NCBI GenBank assembly: GCA_030656615.1
Contig: JAUSOY010000078.1
Coordinates: forward strand, 62,001-126,000
Length of the DNA: 64,000 bases
Direction: 5' to 3'
Source: Bacteroidales bacterium
GTDB lineage: Bacteria > Bacteroidota > Bacteroidia > Bacteroidales > TTA-H9
Shown here: positions 9,252-17,953 of the stretch, in pieces
How the letters are laid out: each line of letters starts with the position of its first letter
Numbering within the stretch: the first letter of the stretch is position 1
Made by a program: the position numbers and the translations under genes
Notes under the pieces: generated by a model
Database searches by the model: none
Told to the model about the DNA's origin: nothing
What the model saw: the letters and a program-made list of their open reading frames with translations, nothing else

Positions 9252-10936
9252 TTATCATAAGATTTTTAAAACTACTTTCTGTTTTATTCGTCATTATTTC
9301 ATTTCAGTCAGAAAACCTCGTTTCAGGACAGAACTGTGATACCATTTTATACGGAAACCCCAGTATTTATACACTCATAGATGGCAATAATCTTTCGGGG
9401 ATAGGTCCGGGCAGTACCATATGCCTTAAAGGGGGTAATTATTACCAAATACGGGTAATAAATTTATATGGTTCTGCAGAACAAGCTATCACCATAAAAC
9501 CTATTGATAGCGTGGTACACATTAATAATAATACTTCATATGCTATAAAAGTGGGTAACAGCCGGTATCTTCATCTGGATGGAGCGCTTTCTGGTTTTGA
9601 TTATGGTGTCAATATATCAGGGACCGGTGGTAATGGAATATCGGTGGATGATCTTGCCAGCGATATTGAAATCAATCACTTTGAGATTTCTAACACGAAT
9701 ATAGCCGGAATTATGGCTAAAACTGATCCCGACTGCAGTTTTACATCAACCCGTGATAGTTTTACGATGTATAATGTGCATTTTCACCATAATTACATTC
9801 ACCATACACGTACAGAAGGTTTTTATATTGGAAGCAGTTTTTTTAATGGCAAATCATTACAATGCAACGGACAAGATACAATCGTATATCCACATATAAT
9901 AAAAGGTGTGAGTGTTCACCATAATCGATTGGAATATACAGGTTATGATGGTATCCAGGTATCTTCCTCCACCGAGAACTGTAGTATCCACGACAATATT
10001 GTTCGATTCGATAGTGATAAAGGACAATACGGGCAAATGAGCGGTATAATTGTCGGCGATGGAGCTTCTTGCGATTGTTATAACAACGATATTCGGTTTG
10101 GAAAAGGTATTGGAATTGAAGTACATGGCACAGGAGGCCAGCGGATTTTCAATAATATTATTGTTGAATGCGGACGAACCTATCGCCCGCTTACTCAGGG
10201 GGCTTATTCAAAACCCGGTATTTATGTCTCCTATAATTTATACAATCCAGGCAATTTACCGTATCAAATATTCAATAATACCATTTATAAACCCAAATCA
10301 GAAGGCATACGTTTTTCGAATGTAAACGCTACGGACAATTTGTTTTATAACAATATCATTATCGATCCGGGCATTTGGGATTATTATGATTCGAGTAATA
10401 TCCCTACTATTCAGTCCTATATTAATGTAAATGTTAATGTTAATCACGTCGAAAAAACGAATTATTTTTCACGGAATTCACAGGTATTCGGATTCGTGGA
10501 TACGCTTAATTACAATTTAAAGCTTCAGAAATGGAGTCTGGGTGTTGATAATGGAAGTGATGTATCTGCCTGGAATATCGTTTTCGATGTGGCTAATCAA
10601 ACACGGCCAATAGGGAAATCGTATGATATTGGAGCCTACGAATATCAAACTGGTGAATCTTCGAATTTGCAAAAAAAACAGATATCGCTGATAAAATCTG
10701 TTTGGTATAAAAAAAGCAACAAACAACTTAAAGTAGAGTTTGCCAACATAATACATGGTAAATATCAATTGAGTATTTCTGATATTCAGGGAAAAAGATA
10801 TTACTCCGAAACCAAAACCATCAATCGCGGAGAATCTGTTCATATCATTAATTTTAAAACTTCTTTGCCTGACATTATCATACTATCCGTGGATAACAAT
10901 AAAGTACACGATTCTGTAAAAATAATAACACAATAA
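9248..10936 (+). CDS. secreted right-handed beta-helix protein with T9SS-like C-terminal tail
   Basis: I start at the ATG at 9248, not at an upstream one at 9221. The 9248 start gives a normal signal peptide (basic/hydrophobic stretch then SGQNCD) and a 4-base ATGA overlap with the previous gene. The 562-residue product has many Asn-rich short strands (for example HHNYIHH, IFNNIIVECG, FYNNIIIDPG) typical of parallel beta-helix proteins such as polysaccharide lyases, epimerases and adhesins. The last 75 residues (GKYQLSISDIQGKRYY, ending VKIITQ) resemble the Por_Secre_tail sorting domain of type IX secretion. Its place in a glycan operon suggests it acts on, or anchors, the exported polysaccharide. 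Catalytic residues cannot be assigned. Confidence 0.72.
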   Translation: MIIIRFLKLLSVLFVIISFQSENLVSGQNCDTILYGNPSIYTLIDGNNLSGIGPGSTICLKGGNYYQIRVINLYGSAEQAITIKPIDSVVHINNNTSYAIKVGNSRYLHLDGALSGFDYGVNISGTGGNGISVDDLASDIEINHFEISNTNIAGIMAKTDPDCSFTSTRDSFTMYNVHFHHNYIHHTRTEGFYIGSSFFNGKSLQCNGQDTIVYPHIIKGVSVHHNRLEYTGYDGIQVSSSTENCSIHDNIVRFDSDKGQYGQMSGIIVGDGASCDCYNNDIRFGKGIGIEVHGTGGQRIFNNIIVECGRTYRPLTQGAYSKPGIYVSYNLYNPGNLPYQIFNNTIYKPKSEGIRFSNVNATDNLFYNNIIIDPGIWDYYDSSNIPTIQSYINVNVNVNHVEKTNYFSRNSQVFGFVDTLNYNLKLQKWSLGVDNGSDVSAWNIVFDVANQTRPIGKSYDIGAYEYQTGESSNLQKKQISLIKSVWYKKSNKQLKVEFANIIHGKYQLSISDIQGKRYYSETKTINRGESVHIINFKTSLPDIIILSVDNNKVHDSVKIITQ

Positions 10937-10940
10937 AACG

Positions 10941-11783
10941 ATGAATTCTATCCTCCGGCTCATAAAAAAACTATTAAAATCCATTATTCCTTTTTGGTTA
11001 GGGGTTAAAATTAGAGGCTGGTGGCAGATTATTATGTCGTGGTATTATTATGGGAATAAGCAACATTGCCCATACTGTCAGAAAAATTTCCGGACTTTTC
11101 TTCCCGGAGGTGAGAAACATGACATCATTCCACGTTTGGATATCATAGGGGCAGGATTTCGTAAAAATATGCTCTGTCCCCGTTGCTATTCAACAGACCG
11201 GGATCGCTTGGTGTATCTTTACTTTAACTCAAAATCAGATATTTTTACACACAATATAAAAATTTTACACATTGCTCCTGAAGGGAGTTTAAAGGCCTGG
11301 CTATCAAAAAAAGCCAGCATTCATTATCAATTGGGTGATAAGTATGCTGAAGGGTATACCGATTACTATTACAGCCGTGAAATTCCTGAAATGGATCTGA
11401 CGCAACTGCCCTTCGAAGATAACCGATTTGATATTTTCATTTGTAACCATGTGTTAGAACATGTTGAGGATGACCGTCAGGCGTTGAAAGAAATTTATAG
11501 AACCATGAAACCTGGAGGATTTGCCATTCTTCAGGTCCCTATTGGTCACAGGTTAGAAGAAACATACGAAGATAACTCGATAACGAGTCCTGCCGGTCGG
11601 GCAGAACATTTCGGGCAATTTGACCATGTAAGGATTTACGGCCTTGATTATAAACAAAGGCTTATTGAAGCAGGTTTCCGTGTTGAAGCATTATTGCCAG
11701 AAAGTCTTGGTACAGACTTACAAATCCAACAATTGGCAATTAATACCAGGGAAACCCTGTATACAGTCCATAAACCTTTTTAA
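10941..11783 (+). CDS. zinc-ribbon SAM-dependent methyltransferase
   Basis: A 280-residue protein beginning with a basic amphipathic stretch, then two CxxC pairs (CPYC near 34-37 and CPRC near 79-82) that should bind one zinc. A methyltransferase domain follows: ILHIAPEGSL near 110, the acidic MDLTQLPF near 145, and DIFICNHVLEHVEDD near 160. Class I methyltransferases with an N-terminal Zn-ribbon occur in polysaccharide loci of Bacteroidota. It is the last gene of the operon, 4 bases after the beta-helix gene. The substrate is probably a glycan or a lipid-linked intermediate, but that is inference. Confidence 0.75.
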   Translation: MNSILRLIKKLLKSIIPFWLGVKIRGWWQIIMSWYYYGNKQHCPYCQKNFRTFLPGGEKHDIIPRLDIIGAGFRKNMLCPRCYSTDRDRLVYLYFNSKSDIFTHNIKILHIAPEGSLKAWLSKKASIHYQLGDKYAEGYTDYYYSREIPEMDLTQLPFEDNRFDIFICNHVLEHVEDDRQALKEIYRTMKPGGFAILQVPIGHRLEETYEDNSITSPAGRAEHFGQFDHVRIYGLDYKQRLIEAGFRVEALLPESLGTDLQIQQLAINTRETLYTVHKPF

Positions 11784-11797
11784 GGCACATAATTTAG

Positions 11798-11805
11798 TAT
11801 ATTTG
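11798..11805 (+). promoter_or_regulatory. putative Bacteroidota -7 box for the TPR hybrid kinase
   Basis: TATATTTG followed by C matches the TAnnTTTG -7 consensus exactly and lies 28 bases before the kinase start at 11834. No clear -33 TTTG is seen at the usual distance. It marks the likely break between the polysaccharide operon and the kinase genes. Confidence 0.5.
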
Positions 11806-11833
11806 CTTTCGGGACCCATACTTATTATGTATT

Positions 11834-14431
11834 ATGATACGAAACTTGAGCATTTTATGCATCATTCTGGGATTTTTCAGTTATACTGTACTCGCACAAA
11901 ACTCATCAGACAGTTTATTTTCAATATTAGGTTCCGGCCAAACAAATAAATACTCAACAGACATCTATCGTTTAAGTACAAACTTACCCGCAGCCATTTT
12001 AAAAGCCAAATTTCATAAAATATCCAGCATTTTACAAACGGCCTATCTGGGGAATGACACGCTCGCAATAGCATACCTTTCTGAACTTACCGCCCGCTAT
12101 CATTACCAACATGCTGAGTATCTGAAATCAAAAATATATTATCAAAATGCATTAAGGACTTTCAGGCAATTAAATGATCAGGTCAATATTACCCGTTGTT
12201 TGGTTATGCTGGGAAATATTGCCAGTGACCAAGGAAATATTTCACAATCCATGGCCTATTGTGATAGTGCATTATTTATTGCCGATAATCTTAAAAATCA
12301 ACGTTTTCTATCGAGAATTTACAACAATATTGGTGTTCTTAATTTTCGCTCAAAGCAATATGAAAAAGCTCTGAATGCCTATTTCTTATCACTCAAAACA
12401 AAACTATTGCTTGGTGATGATGAAGGTATTGCAAATACCTACAACAATATCGGGGAAACCTATTACCGACTTCAAAATAACAAAGATGCGGAATCATTTT
12501 TCGACAAAGCGCTGAATATTAGAAGGAGTATAAAAGATATGCCTGGAATTGCAGAAACGCTTAATAATCTTGGAAAACTTTATGAGCGGAACTCGGATTT
12601 CAAATTAGCCGAAAAAGCATACCTGGAATCCCTCCTAATTAGTTCAAAATTAGGTTTGAATATCGGAATGGCATATAATTATAACAGCCTTGGCAAATTA
12701 TATATCAAAACAAATAAGCTTGATTCTGCAAAAAACTATCTCCAGAAAGGGATAAACATTTCGAAACATCAACAGCTTAAAGAAATATCGGTAAGCCTTT
12801 ATAATCAACTTTCCTTATTAGCTGAAAAACAGGGTAACATAAAGGATGCTTTGATGTATATGCGCTTATCAGTACAATACAAAGATTCCATACGTTCCGG
12901 AGATTGGAAGCCTCTTGAAATTTCCGGTAAACATAATAATATTACTACGCACGATAGCAGCATCCAAACGAATTTAATGCGTGAAAATAAAATTCTAAAA
13001 TGGTCAGTTGTAGTGATGGCAATTATCATATTGGTAGTTATTATTATTCTCTTATGGTGTCTGATCAGGCTGAAAAACGGTTTTAACCATCGTCTGAATG
13101 AAATCAAAGAAAAGGCCAGCCAATTGCAATACGAGAGAAGTAATTTTCAGCAAAAACTTGTAGAGGAAGTAAACATAAGAACTATTGAGCTTCAGGAAGA
13201 AATAAATGAAAGGCAAAAGGTGGATATGGAACTCAAAAAGGCCTTAAAGCGTGCTGAGGATGCGATTTATCTCAAGAATGCCTTTTTATCCAATATGAGT
13301 CATGAAATAAGAACTCCACTGAATGGTATCATCGGTTTTGCCAGTTTACTCGAAAATGAACTTCTTGATGCAAAAAATACTGAATTATATGAATTTGCCA
13401 ACGGCATAACACAAAGCGGTGAAAGACTTTTACATCTCCTGACAAACTTAATAGATATCAGTAGATTAGAAGCCAATGATTTAGAGATAAAGCTTCAAAA
13501 TGCAAATATTCAAAAAAGTCTGGAAAGTGTTTACCAATTATTCCTTTTTAAAGCAAATGAAAAAGGAGTAAAACTAATTTTACAAACACACAGCGAAAAT
13601 TTTATTGCAGAGGCTGATACAGAAAATCTCCCACGTATTATTACGAATATTCTTGATAACGCACTTAAATATACAGAAAGTGGCAGCATACATCTCAATT
13701 ACGGATTAGACCCGGAACGCAATCAGGTATTTATCAAAATAAAAGATAGTGGTATTGGTATCGATGCGAATTATTTACCACATATATTCGAACCTTTTCG
13801 TCAGGAAAGCCTAGGTTTTTCACGTGCTTTCCAGGGTGCAGGACTTGGACTTCCGTTAGCCAAGAGGCTTTTGAAACTCATGAAGGGTGATATTGAAATC
13901 AGCTCGCAAAAAGGTACAGGAACCATTGTAACAATTTTTCTTAAAAGAGGCCTGGAAAAGAAAACTGAATTTATTTCGGATAATGATATAATAATTAGCT
14001 CATTACTCGAATTTAATGCCAATCCCATCAACATCATGATTGTAGAAGATGATAGGATGAACCGTATTGTTTTACAGAAAATGTTAAAAAATGCTGCCAA
14101 TATCGAAATGGGAATCGATGGCGATGAATCACTGCAAATTATCTCCAAAGCATATAAAGCAGGAAAAATCTTCGATATCATGCTGTTTGATATCAACTTA
14201 CCGGTTCCCTGGGACGGAATAAGCCTTATGAAGAAGGTTAAAGAACAATACAAAGAATATCGTAACATTCCATTTATAGCCCAAACAGCTTACGCCATGA
14301 GTGGTGACCGCGAAAGACTTTTGGAAGCTGGTTTTGACGACTATATACCCAAACCAATTTCTAAGAATCAATTGTTCAGTACCATTAATAAACATAGCAA
14401 TAAAAAAGCAAATAATGAACCCGAACGATAG
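11834..14431 (+). CDS. hybrid sensor histidine kinase with periplasmic TPR domain
   Basis: The 865-residue protein has a signal peptide (to about 22), a periplasmic set of TPR repeats (about 80-370), one membrane segment near 386-410 (VVVMAIIILVVIIILLWCL) and a coiled coil to about 470. Then come HisKA with NMSHEIRTPLNG (phospho-accepting His near 489), a complete HATPase_c domain (N box ILDNALKYT, G1 DSGIGI, F box FEPFRQ, G2 GAGLGLPLA), and a C-terminal receiver domain from about 733 with DD at the acidic pocket, phospho-acceptor Asp in FDINLP near 786 and the conserved Lys in IPKPIS. All key residues are present. TPR input suggests it senses a protein or peptide in the periplasm. The downstream kinase-like gene overlaps its end by 17 bases, so the two probably form one pathway. 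Confidence 0.9.
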   Translation: MIRNLSILCIILGFFSYTVLAQNSSDSLFSILGSGQTNKYSTDIYRLSTNLPAAILKAKFHKISSILQTAYLGNDTLAIAYLSELTARYHYQHAEYLKSKIYYQNALRTFRQLNDQVNITRCLVMLGNIASDQGNISQSMAYCDSALFIADNLKNQRFLSRIYNNIGVLNFRSKQYEKALNAYFLSLKTKLLLGDDEGIANTYNNIGETYYRLQNNKDAESFFDKALNIRRSIKDMPGIAETLNNLGKLYERNSDFKLAEKAYLESLLISSKLGLNIGMAYNYNSLGKLYIKTNKLDSAKNYLQKGINISKHQQLKEISVSLYNQLSLLAEKQGNIKDALMYMRLSVQYKDSIRSGDWKPLEISGKHNNITTHDSSIQTNLMRENKILKWSVVVMAIIILVVIIILLWCLIRLKNGFNHRLNEIKEKASQLQYERSNFQQKLVEEVNIRTIELQEEINERQKVDMELKKALKRAEDAIYLKNAFLSNMSHEIRTPLNGIIGFASLLENELLDAKNTELYEFANGITQSGERLLHLLTNLIDISRLEANDLEIKLQNANIQKSLESVYQLFLFKANEKGVKLILQTHSENFIAEADTENLPRIITNILDNALKYTESGSIHLNYGLDPERNQVFIKIKDSGIGIDANYLPHIFEPFRQESLGFSRAFQGAGLGLPLAKRLLKLMKGDIEISSQKGTGTIVTIFLKRGLEKKTEFISDNDIIISSLLEFNANPINIMIVEDDRMNRIVLQKMLKNAANIEMGIDGDESLQIISKAYKAGKIFDIMLFDINLPVPWDGISLMKKVKEQYKEYRNIPFIAQTAYAMSGDRERLLEAGFDDYIPKPISKNQLFSTINKHSNKKANNEPER

Positions 14432-15692
14432 ACCAGAAGATTTTTTGCAAAAGGAAGAGCTTATCAATAAGATTAATGCTCTTGAGGAAGCTGAAAGAAA
14501 TCTTAGAAATAATTATGAAGACCGTATAAATGATTTGCGTCTTGAAAAAGACCAGCTTAATCATGCTAATTCGGTTGTTCTCAAACGCTTAAGTTATAAA
14601 ATTCTTAACAACCTCAATGGAATGTTGGGAATCATCGATTTACTTAAATCGGGGCATTTTGACGGTGATTTAGGTGAATATCTACACTTACTTAACAGTA
14701 ATGGTACGCATATGCTTTCTACAGTCAATGATATCCTTGATTTCTCAGCTATCCGATCAGGAGACCTGGTCGTGCAGTTTGAAACGATAGACCTTAAAGC
14801 GGAAATGATTGACTTAATTTCTATGCTCAGTACCCGCACATCCATTAAAAATAACATTCTAAAACTGGATATACTCCCAGGAGTTCCAGAGAAAATTGTA
14901 ACTGATATTTCCCGATTACGTCAAATTCTCATTAACCTGATAGACAATAGTAATAATAGTACGCACGATGGTGAAATTACCGTTCGAATAGAGCATCTTG
15001 GTGATATAGGCGATAATGTAATTCTTGTATTCAAAGTAGAAGATAATGGCACTGGAATAAACAATCAATTGATTGAAAAGCTTCATACCGCACTTTCGCA
15101 CCATAATTCAGATCTTTTGCTACGGTTACCAGGAACTGGTATGGGTTTGGCAATAGCCAAAGAACTATGTGAAATCTTTGATGGTGAACTAAGTTTTGAT
15201 GCTACAGAAGGTTCTATAAATATTTTTTGGTTTACGGCTACTTTTAAATTACCTGTCGAAATAATTGAAAATCAGGACATTATTAAAGCAACCTCAAAAA
15301 CAGAAAATGGACTTAAAATTTTATTGGTTGAAGATAATATTCTAAATCAAAAATTTGCGAAAGCCAGCCTCGTCCGCAAACAACACACAATAGAAATTGC
15401 TGAAAACGGGAAAATCGCCATCGATAAATACAACAACGATGATTACGACTTAATTTTGATGGATATCCAACTTCCAATTATGGATGGAATAGAGGCAACC
15501 AAACAAATCCGTGAACTTGAGTCAATAAGTGGTAAGCATATTATTATTATTGCTGTAACAGCATATGCACTCGAACGCGACCGAAAAAGATGTTTTGAAG
15601 CAGGTATGGATGGATTTTTATCCAAACCGTTCCGGCCTGATGATTTATATAAAATTATCGAAAAATGTTATAATGAAAAAAAGGGGTTTTAA
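14415..15692 (+). CDS. degenerate hybrid kinase: HisKA without phospho-acceptor His, intact receiver
   Basis: A longer frame opens at 14301, but its first 38 codons lie inside the previous gene. I start at the ATG at 14415, which begins a coiled coil and gives a 17-base overlap. The 425-residue protein has a helical HisKA-like region in which the usual MSHEIRTPLNG reads LSYKILNNLNG, with Tyr61 (codon 14595-14597) where His belongs. The HATPase_c domain still has an N box (NLIDNSNNS), G1 (EDNGTGI) and G2 (GTGMGLAIA). The receiver (about 305-425) has the acidic pair, Asp350 in LMDIQLPIMDG and the Lys in LSKPF. It probably cannot trans-phosphorylate by the normal route, but could be a phosphorylation target or partner of the adjacent kinase. 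Confidence 0.85.
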   Translation: MNPNDRPEDFLQKEELINKINALEEAERNLRNNYEDRINDLRLEKDQLNHANSVVLKRLSYKILNNLNGMLGIIDLLKSGHFDGDLGEYLHLLNSNGTHMLSTVNDILDFSAIRSGDLVVQFETIDLKAEMIDLISMLSTRTSIKNNILKLDILPGVPEKIVTDISRLRQILINLIDNSNNSTHDGEITVRIEHLGDIGDNVILVFKVEDNGTGINNQLIEKLHTALSHHNSDLLLRLPGTGMGLAIAKELCEIFDGELSFDATEGSINIFWFTATFKLPVEIIENQDIIKATSKTENGLKILLVEDNILNQKFAKASLVRKQHTIEIAENGKIAIDKYNNDDYDLILMDIQLPIMDGIEATKQIRELESISGKHIIIIAVTAYALERDRKRCFEAGMDGFLSKPFRPDDLYKIIEKCYNEKKGF

Positions 15693-15707
15693 CCCCTTTT
15701 TTTCATT
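15672..15707. terminator. bidirectional terminator overlapping the ends of two convergent genes
   Basis: A 36-base almost uninterrupted inverted repeat: seven A plus GGGG, a short TT loop region, then CCCC plus seven T, with flanking ATG/CAT bases also paired. Both strands get a G-rich stem followed by a T run. It encodes the last codons and TAA of the kinase-like gene (TAA at 15690-15692) and the TGA of the opposing FKBP gene (15703-15705). Confidence 0.85.
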
Positions 15708-16515
15708 CAATATCAATAAGTTCTACATCAAATATCAACGTTGAATTTGGAGGAATAGGACCTGTTTGCCGATCACCATATGCCAGATACGGAGGAATAA
15801 TCAGCCGGGCCTTGCCGCCTTTCCTTATTCGCATAATCCCTTCATCCCATCCTTTGATTACACGACCTGCACCGACTTCAAAATTCAGAGGACGTCCACG
15901 GTCAATGGAAGAATCAAAGACACGTCCGTCAGTGAAATAACCCGTATAATGAACATCAACCTTACGGGTAAATGCTGGCCGGGCACCATTACCTTCTTCC
16001 ACAATTATTATTTTTAGTCCGGAACTAAGCGTTAGTGTATCTTTCCCTGCAACATTAAAGGGTTCGGGTTTACGAACCTCTGTAACATCAACAATATATA
16101 CTTCGAATTTCAGAATTGAATTTGGTGGTATTGGGCCTACCTGTCTGTCTCCATATGCCAAATGAGGCGGAATAATCAGAATTGCATCATCCCCTTTAGA
16201 AAGCTGAAGCAATCCTTCTTCCCATCCTTTAATCACCTGACCTTTTCCAATGGTCAATACGATTGGTTGATTGCGTTGCCTTGAACTATCGAAAACAGAA
16301 TCGTTCAAAAACTTACCGGTATAATGAACGGATACCACATCGCTGGGCTGAATTTTTCGACCATTACCCTTTTTCAGGATAATATACTTTAAACCAGAAG
16401 CCATCGTAATGGTGTCAGGCACTTTTTCAATAGATATGATGGGTGCTTTTTCTGCTGTTTTACAAGAAAACGCAGCGAAAGCGACGATTATCAATATAAT
16501 ATGGATTTTTCTCAT
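15703..16515 (-). CDS. FKBP-type peptidyl-prolyl isomerase lipoprotein with two intact FKBP domains
   Basis: A 270-residue lipoprotein: signal peptide ending in a lipobox with Cys18 (FAAFSC). There are two FKBP domains, about 55-145 and 180-270. Each carries the full set of active-site landmarks (VHYTG, VFDSS, VIKGWDEG or VIKGWEEG, LAYGDRQ, GPIPPNS). It should catalyse proline isomerisation in the periplasm, anchored to a membrane. It is the last of four consecutive FKBP genes. A gap of 112 bases separates it from the upstream family member, so it may have its own promoter. Confidence 0.9.
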   Translation of the reverse strand: MRKIHIILIIVAFAAFSCKTAEKAPIISIEKVPDTITMASGLKYIILKKGNGRKIQPSDVVSVHYTGKFLNDSVFDSSRQRNQPIVLTIGKGQVIKGWEEGLLQLSKGDDAILIIPPHLAYGDRQVGPIPPNSILKFEVYIVDVTEVRKPEPFNVAGKDTLTLSSGLKIIIVEEGNGARPAFTRKVDVHYTGYFTDGRVFDSSIDRGRPLNFEVGAGRVIKGWDEGIMRIRKGGKARLIIPPYLAYGDRQTGPIPPNSTLIFDVELIDIE

Positions 16516-16627
16516 ACGAATAATGTTAATTTTCTGAATTGGGTAATCGTCATCAGTTTTAATAAAATGAGCGTATTATCTGTATATCAACTCTTAAAGT
16601 CAAAATAAATGACCAAACTATAATTCA

Positions 16628-17929
16628 TTATTGAACTTTAATAAGTTCAATATCAAAAACTAAGGGAGCAAATGGTGGAATATCTGGCTGAGCTCCACGT
16701 TCGCCATATCCTAAAGACGAAGGAATGATCAAGCGGGCCTTCCCTCCTTCCCTCATTAATGCGACACCCTCATCCCAACCTTTGATTACACTTCCTTTAC
16801 CCAGTTCGAATTCAAAAGGTTTTCCCCTTTCAACTGAGGAATCAAATATTTTTCCATTAAGAAGTTTACCTTCATAATGTACACTCACTTTTTTACCTGT
16901 TAATGCATTAGCTCCTTTTCCTGCAACCGTTTCTATGTAAATTAGACCACTGGGCAAAGGCTGGGCTTTAATAGAATTCTCAGTCAAATATTTTTGAATA
17001 GAAGAAGCTTCCTTCTGAATGTTTTCTGTTTTTTTAGCCTTTTCTTCAGCAACCACCTCAACCGGAGTTTTTATATCACTTACCAGAATATCATAAACAA
17101 GAGCCGAGTATGGAGGTACAAATTCACCACGACCTTCACTGCCGAAAGCTAAATTACTAGGTACGATAACGTTCGCTCGCGTTCCTTCCATCATCTTTGC
17201 CAGAGCAATGTTTATTCCTTCGGTGTCAAACGTTCTGCCAAATTCGATGGTATATGGTTTATTTTTTTCCCATGAACTATATAATACTTTTCCTGAGATG
17301 GTTTTAATACTAAAATACAATGTAACCTTATCGCCTTTTTGAGGAGGGTTAGAAGTGCCTTTAACCGATTCATTATAAAAGATACCAGAAGGCAAAGAAT
17401 CGAACTGTAAACCGCTTATTCTGATATATTCGTGAATGTATTTTTGTTCAGAATCGCGCAGCGTATTTTTCCATGCTTCAACTTCTATATCTCGTTCTTC
17501 CTGTGAAAGGATTCTATCGACTTTAACCTCAAGAGTTACCACCGATTTTTCATCAATTCCTGCCGGTAAACGAGTATATTTTAAGGTTCTTAGGAAAAAA
17601 GAATCTGCTTTGATAATAAAGGAGGCTGAATCGCCACGACTCATCATCATCAGGGCTTCATTGATATCACCATTAAAATCGGGTTTATTTAAAACGAGAT
17701 TCAATGGTTCGGAAAGTATGCTGTAATCGAAATACACCGAATCGAGGGCAGAATATTTCATCCGCACTGTTACAATCTGACCAACTTGTGGTTTTGGTCC
17801 CTCATTCGATAAAAAGAACCGATAATACAGCCCACTGTCTGCTTTGTCGTATCCCTTAAAAGGGCTGCATCCTATAAGGATGCAGCCCGTAAGGATACTA
17901 AGGAAAATCCCTGTACCTTTAAATTTCAT
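16628..17929 (-). CDS. FKBP-type lipoprotein with three FKBP domains, two degenerate
   Basis: The 433-residue lipoprotein (lipobox LIGC, Cys21) carries three FKBP-like domains. The first (about 45-145) lacks the Phe-Asp and Trp positions and has an insert around SFFLRTLKYTRLP. The second (about 195-290) reads VLYSS for VFDSS, lacks the Trp, and has AFG for AYG. The third (about 340-433) is complete (VHYEG, IFDSS, VIKGWDEG, LGYGERG, IPPFAPL). So only the C-terminal domain is likely to be an active isomerase; the others may bind client proteins. Between domains 2 and 3 is a charged helical linker. It lies 24 bases downstream of the next gene in the same direction. Confidence 0.88.
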   Translation of the reverse strand: MKFKGTGIFLSILTGCILIGCSPFKGYDKADSGLYYRFFLSNEGPKPQVGQIVTVRMKYSALDSVYFDYSILSEPLNLVLNKPDFNGDINEALMMMSRGDSASFIIKADSFFLRTLKYTRLPAGIDEKSVVTLEVKVDRILSQEERDIEVEAWKNTLRDSEQKYIHEYIRISGLQFDSLPSGIFYNESVKGTSNPPQKGDKVTLYFSIKTISGKVLYSSWEKNKPYTIEFGRTFDTEGINIALAKMMEGTRANVIVPSNLAFGSEGRGEFVPPYSALVYDILVSDIKTPVEVVAEEKAKKTENIQKEASSIQKYLTENSIKAQPLPSGLIYIETVAGKGANALTGKKVSVHYEGKLLNGKIFDSSVERGKPFEFELGKGSVIKGWDEGVALMREGGKARLIIPSSLGYGERGAQPDIPPFAPLVFDIELIKVQ

Positions 17930-17953
17930 AATAAACTATTTCTGTATCAGTAA

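Noticed and set aside
13801-14268. Antisense frame of 155 codons within the hybrid kinase
   Set aside because: It overlaps a clear HATPase and receiver region on the opposite strand, has no recognisable motif, and is explained by codon bias.
14301-14414. N-terminal extension of the pseudo-kinase by 38 codons
   Set aside because: The extension lies wholly within the coding part of the preceding kinase in another frame and has no recognisable domain; the ATG at 14415 begins the coiled coil.
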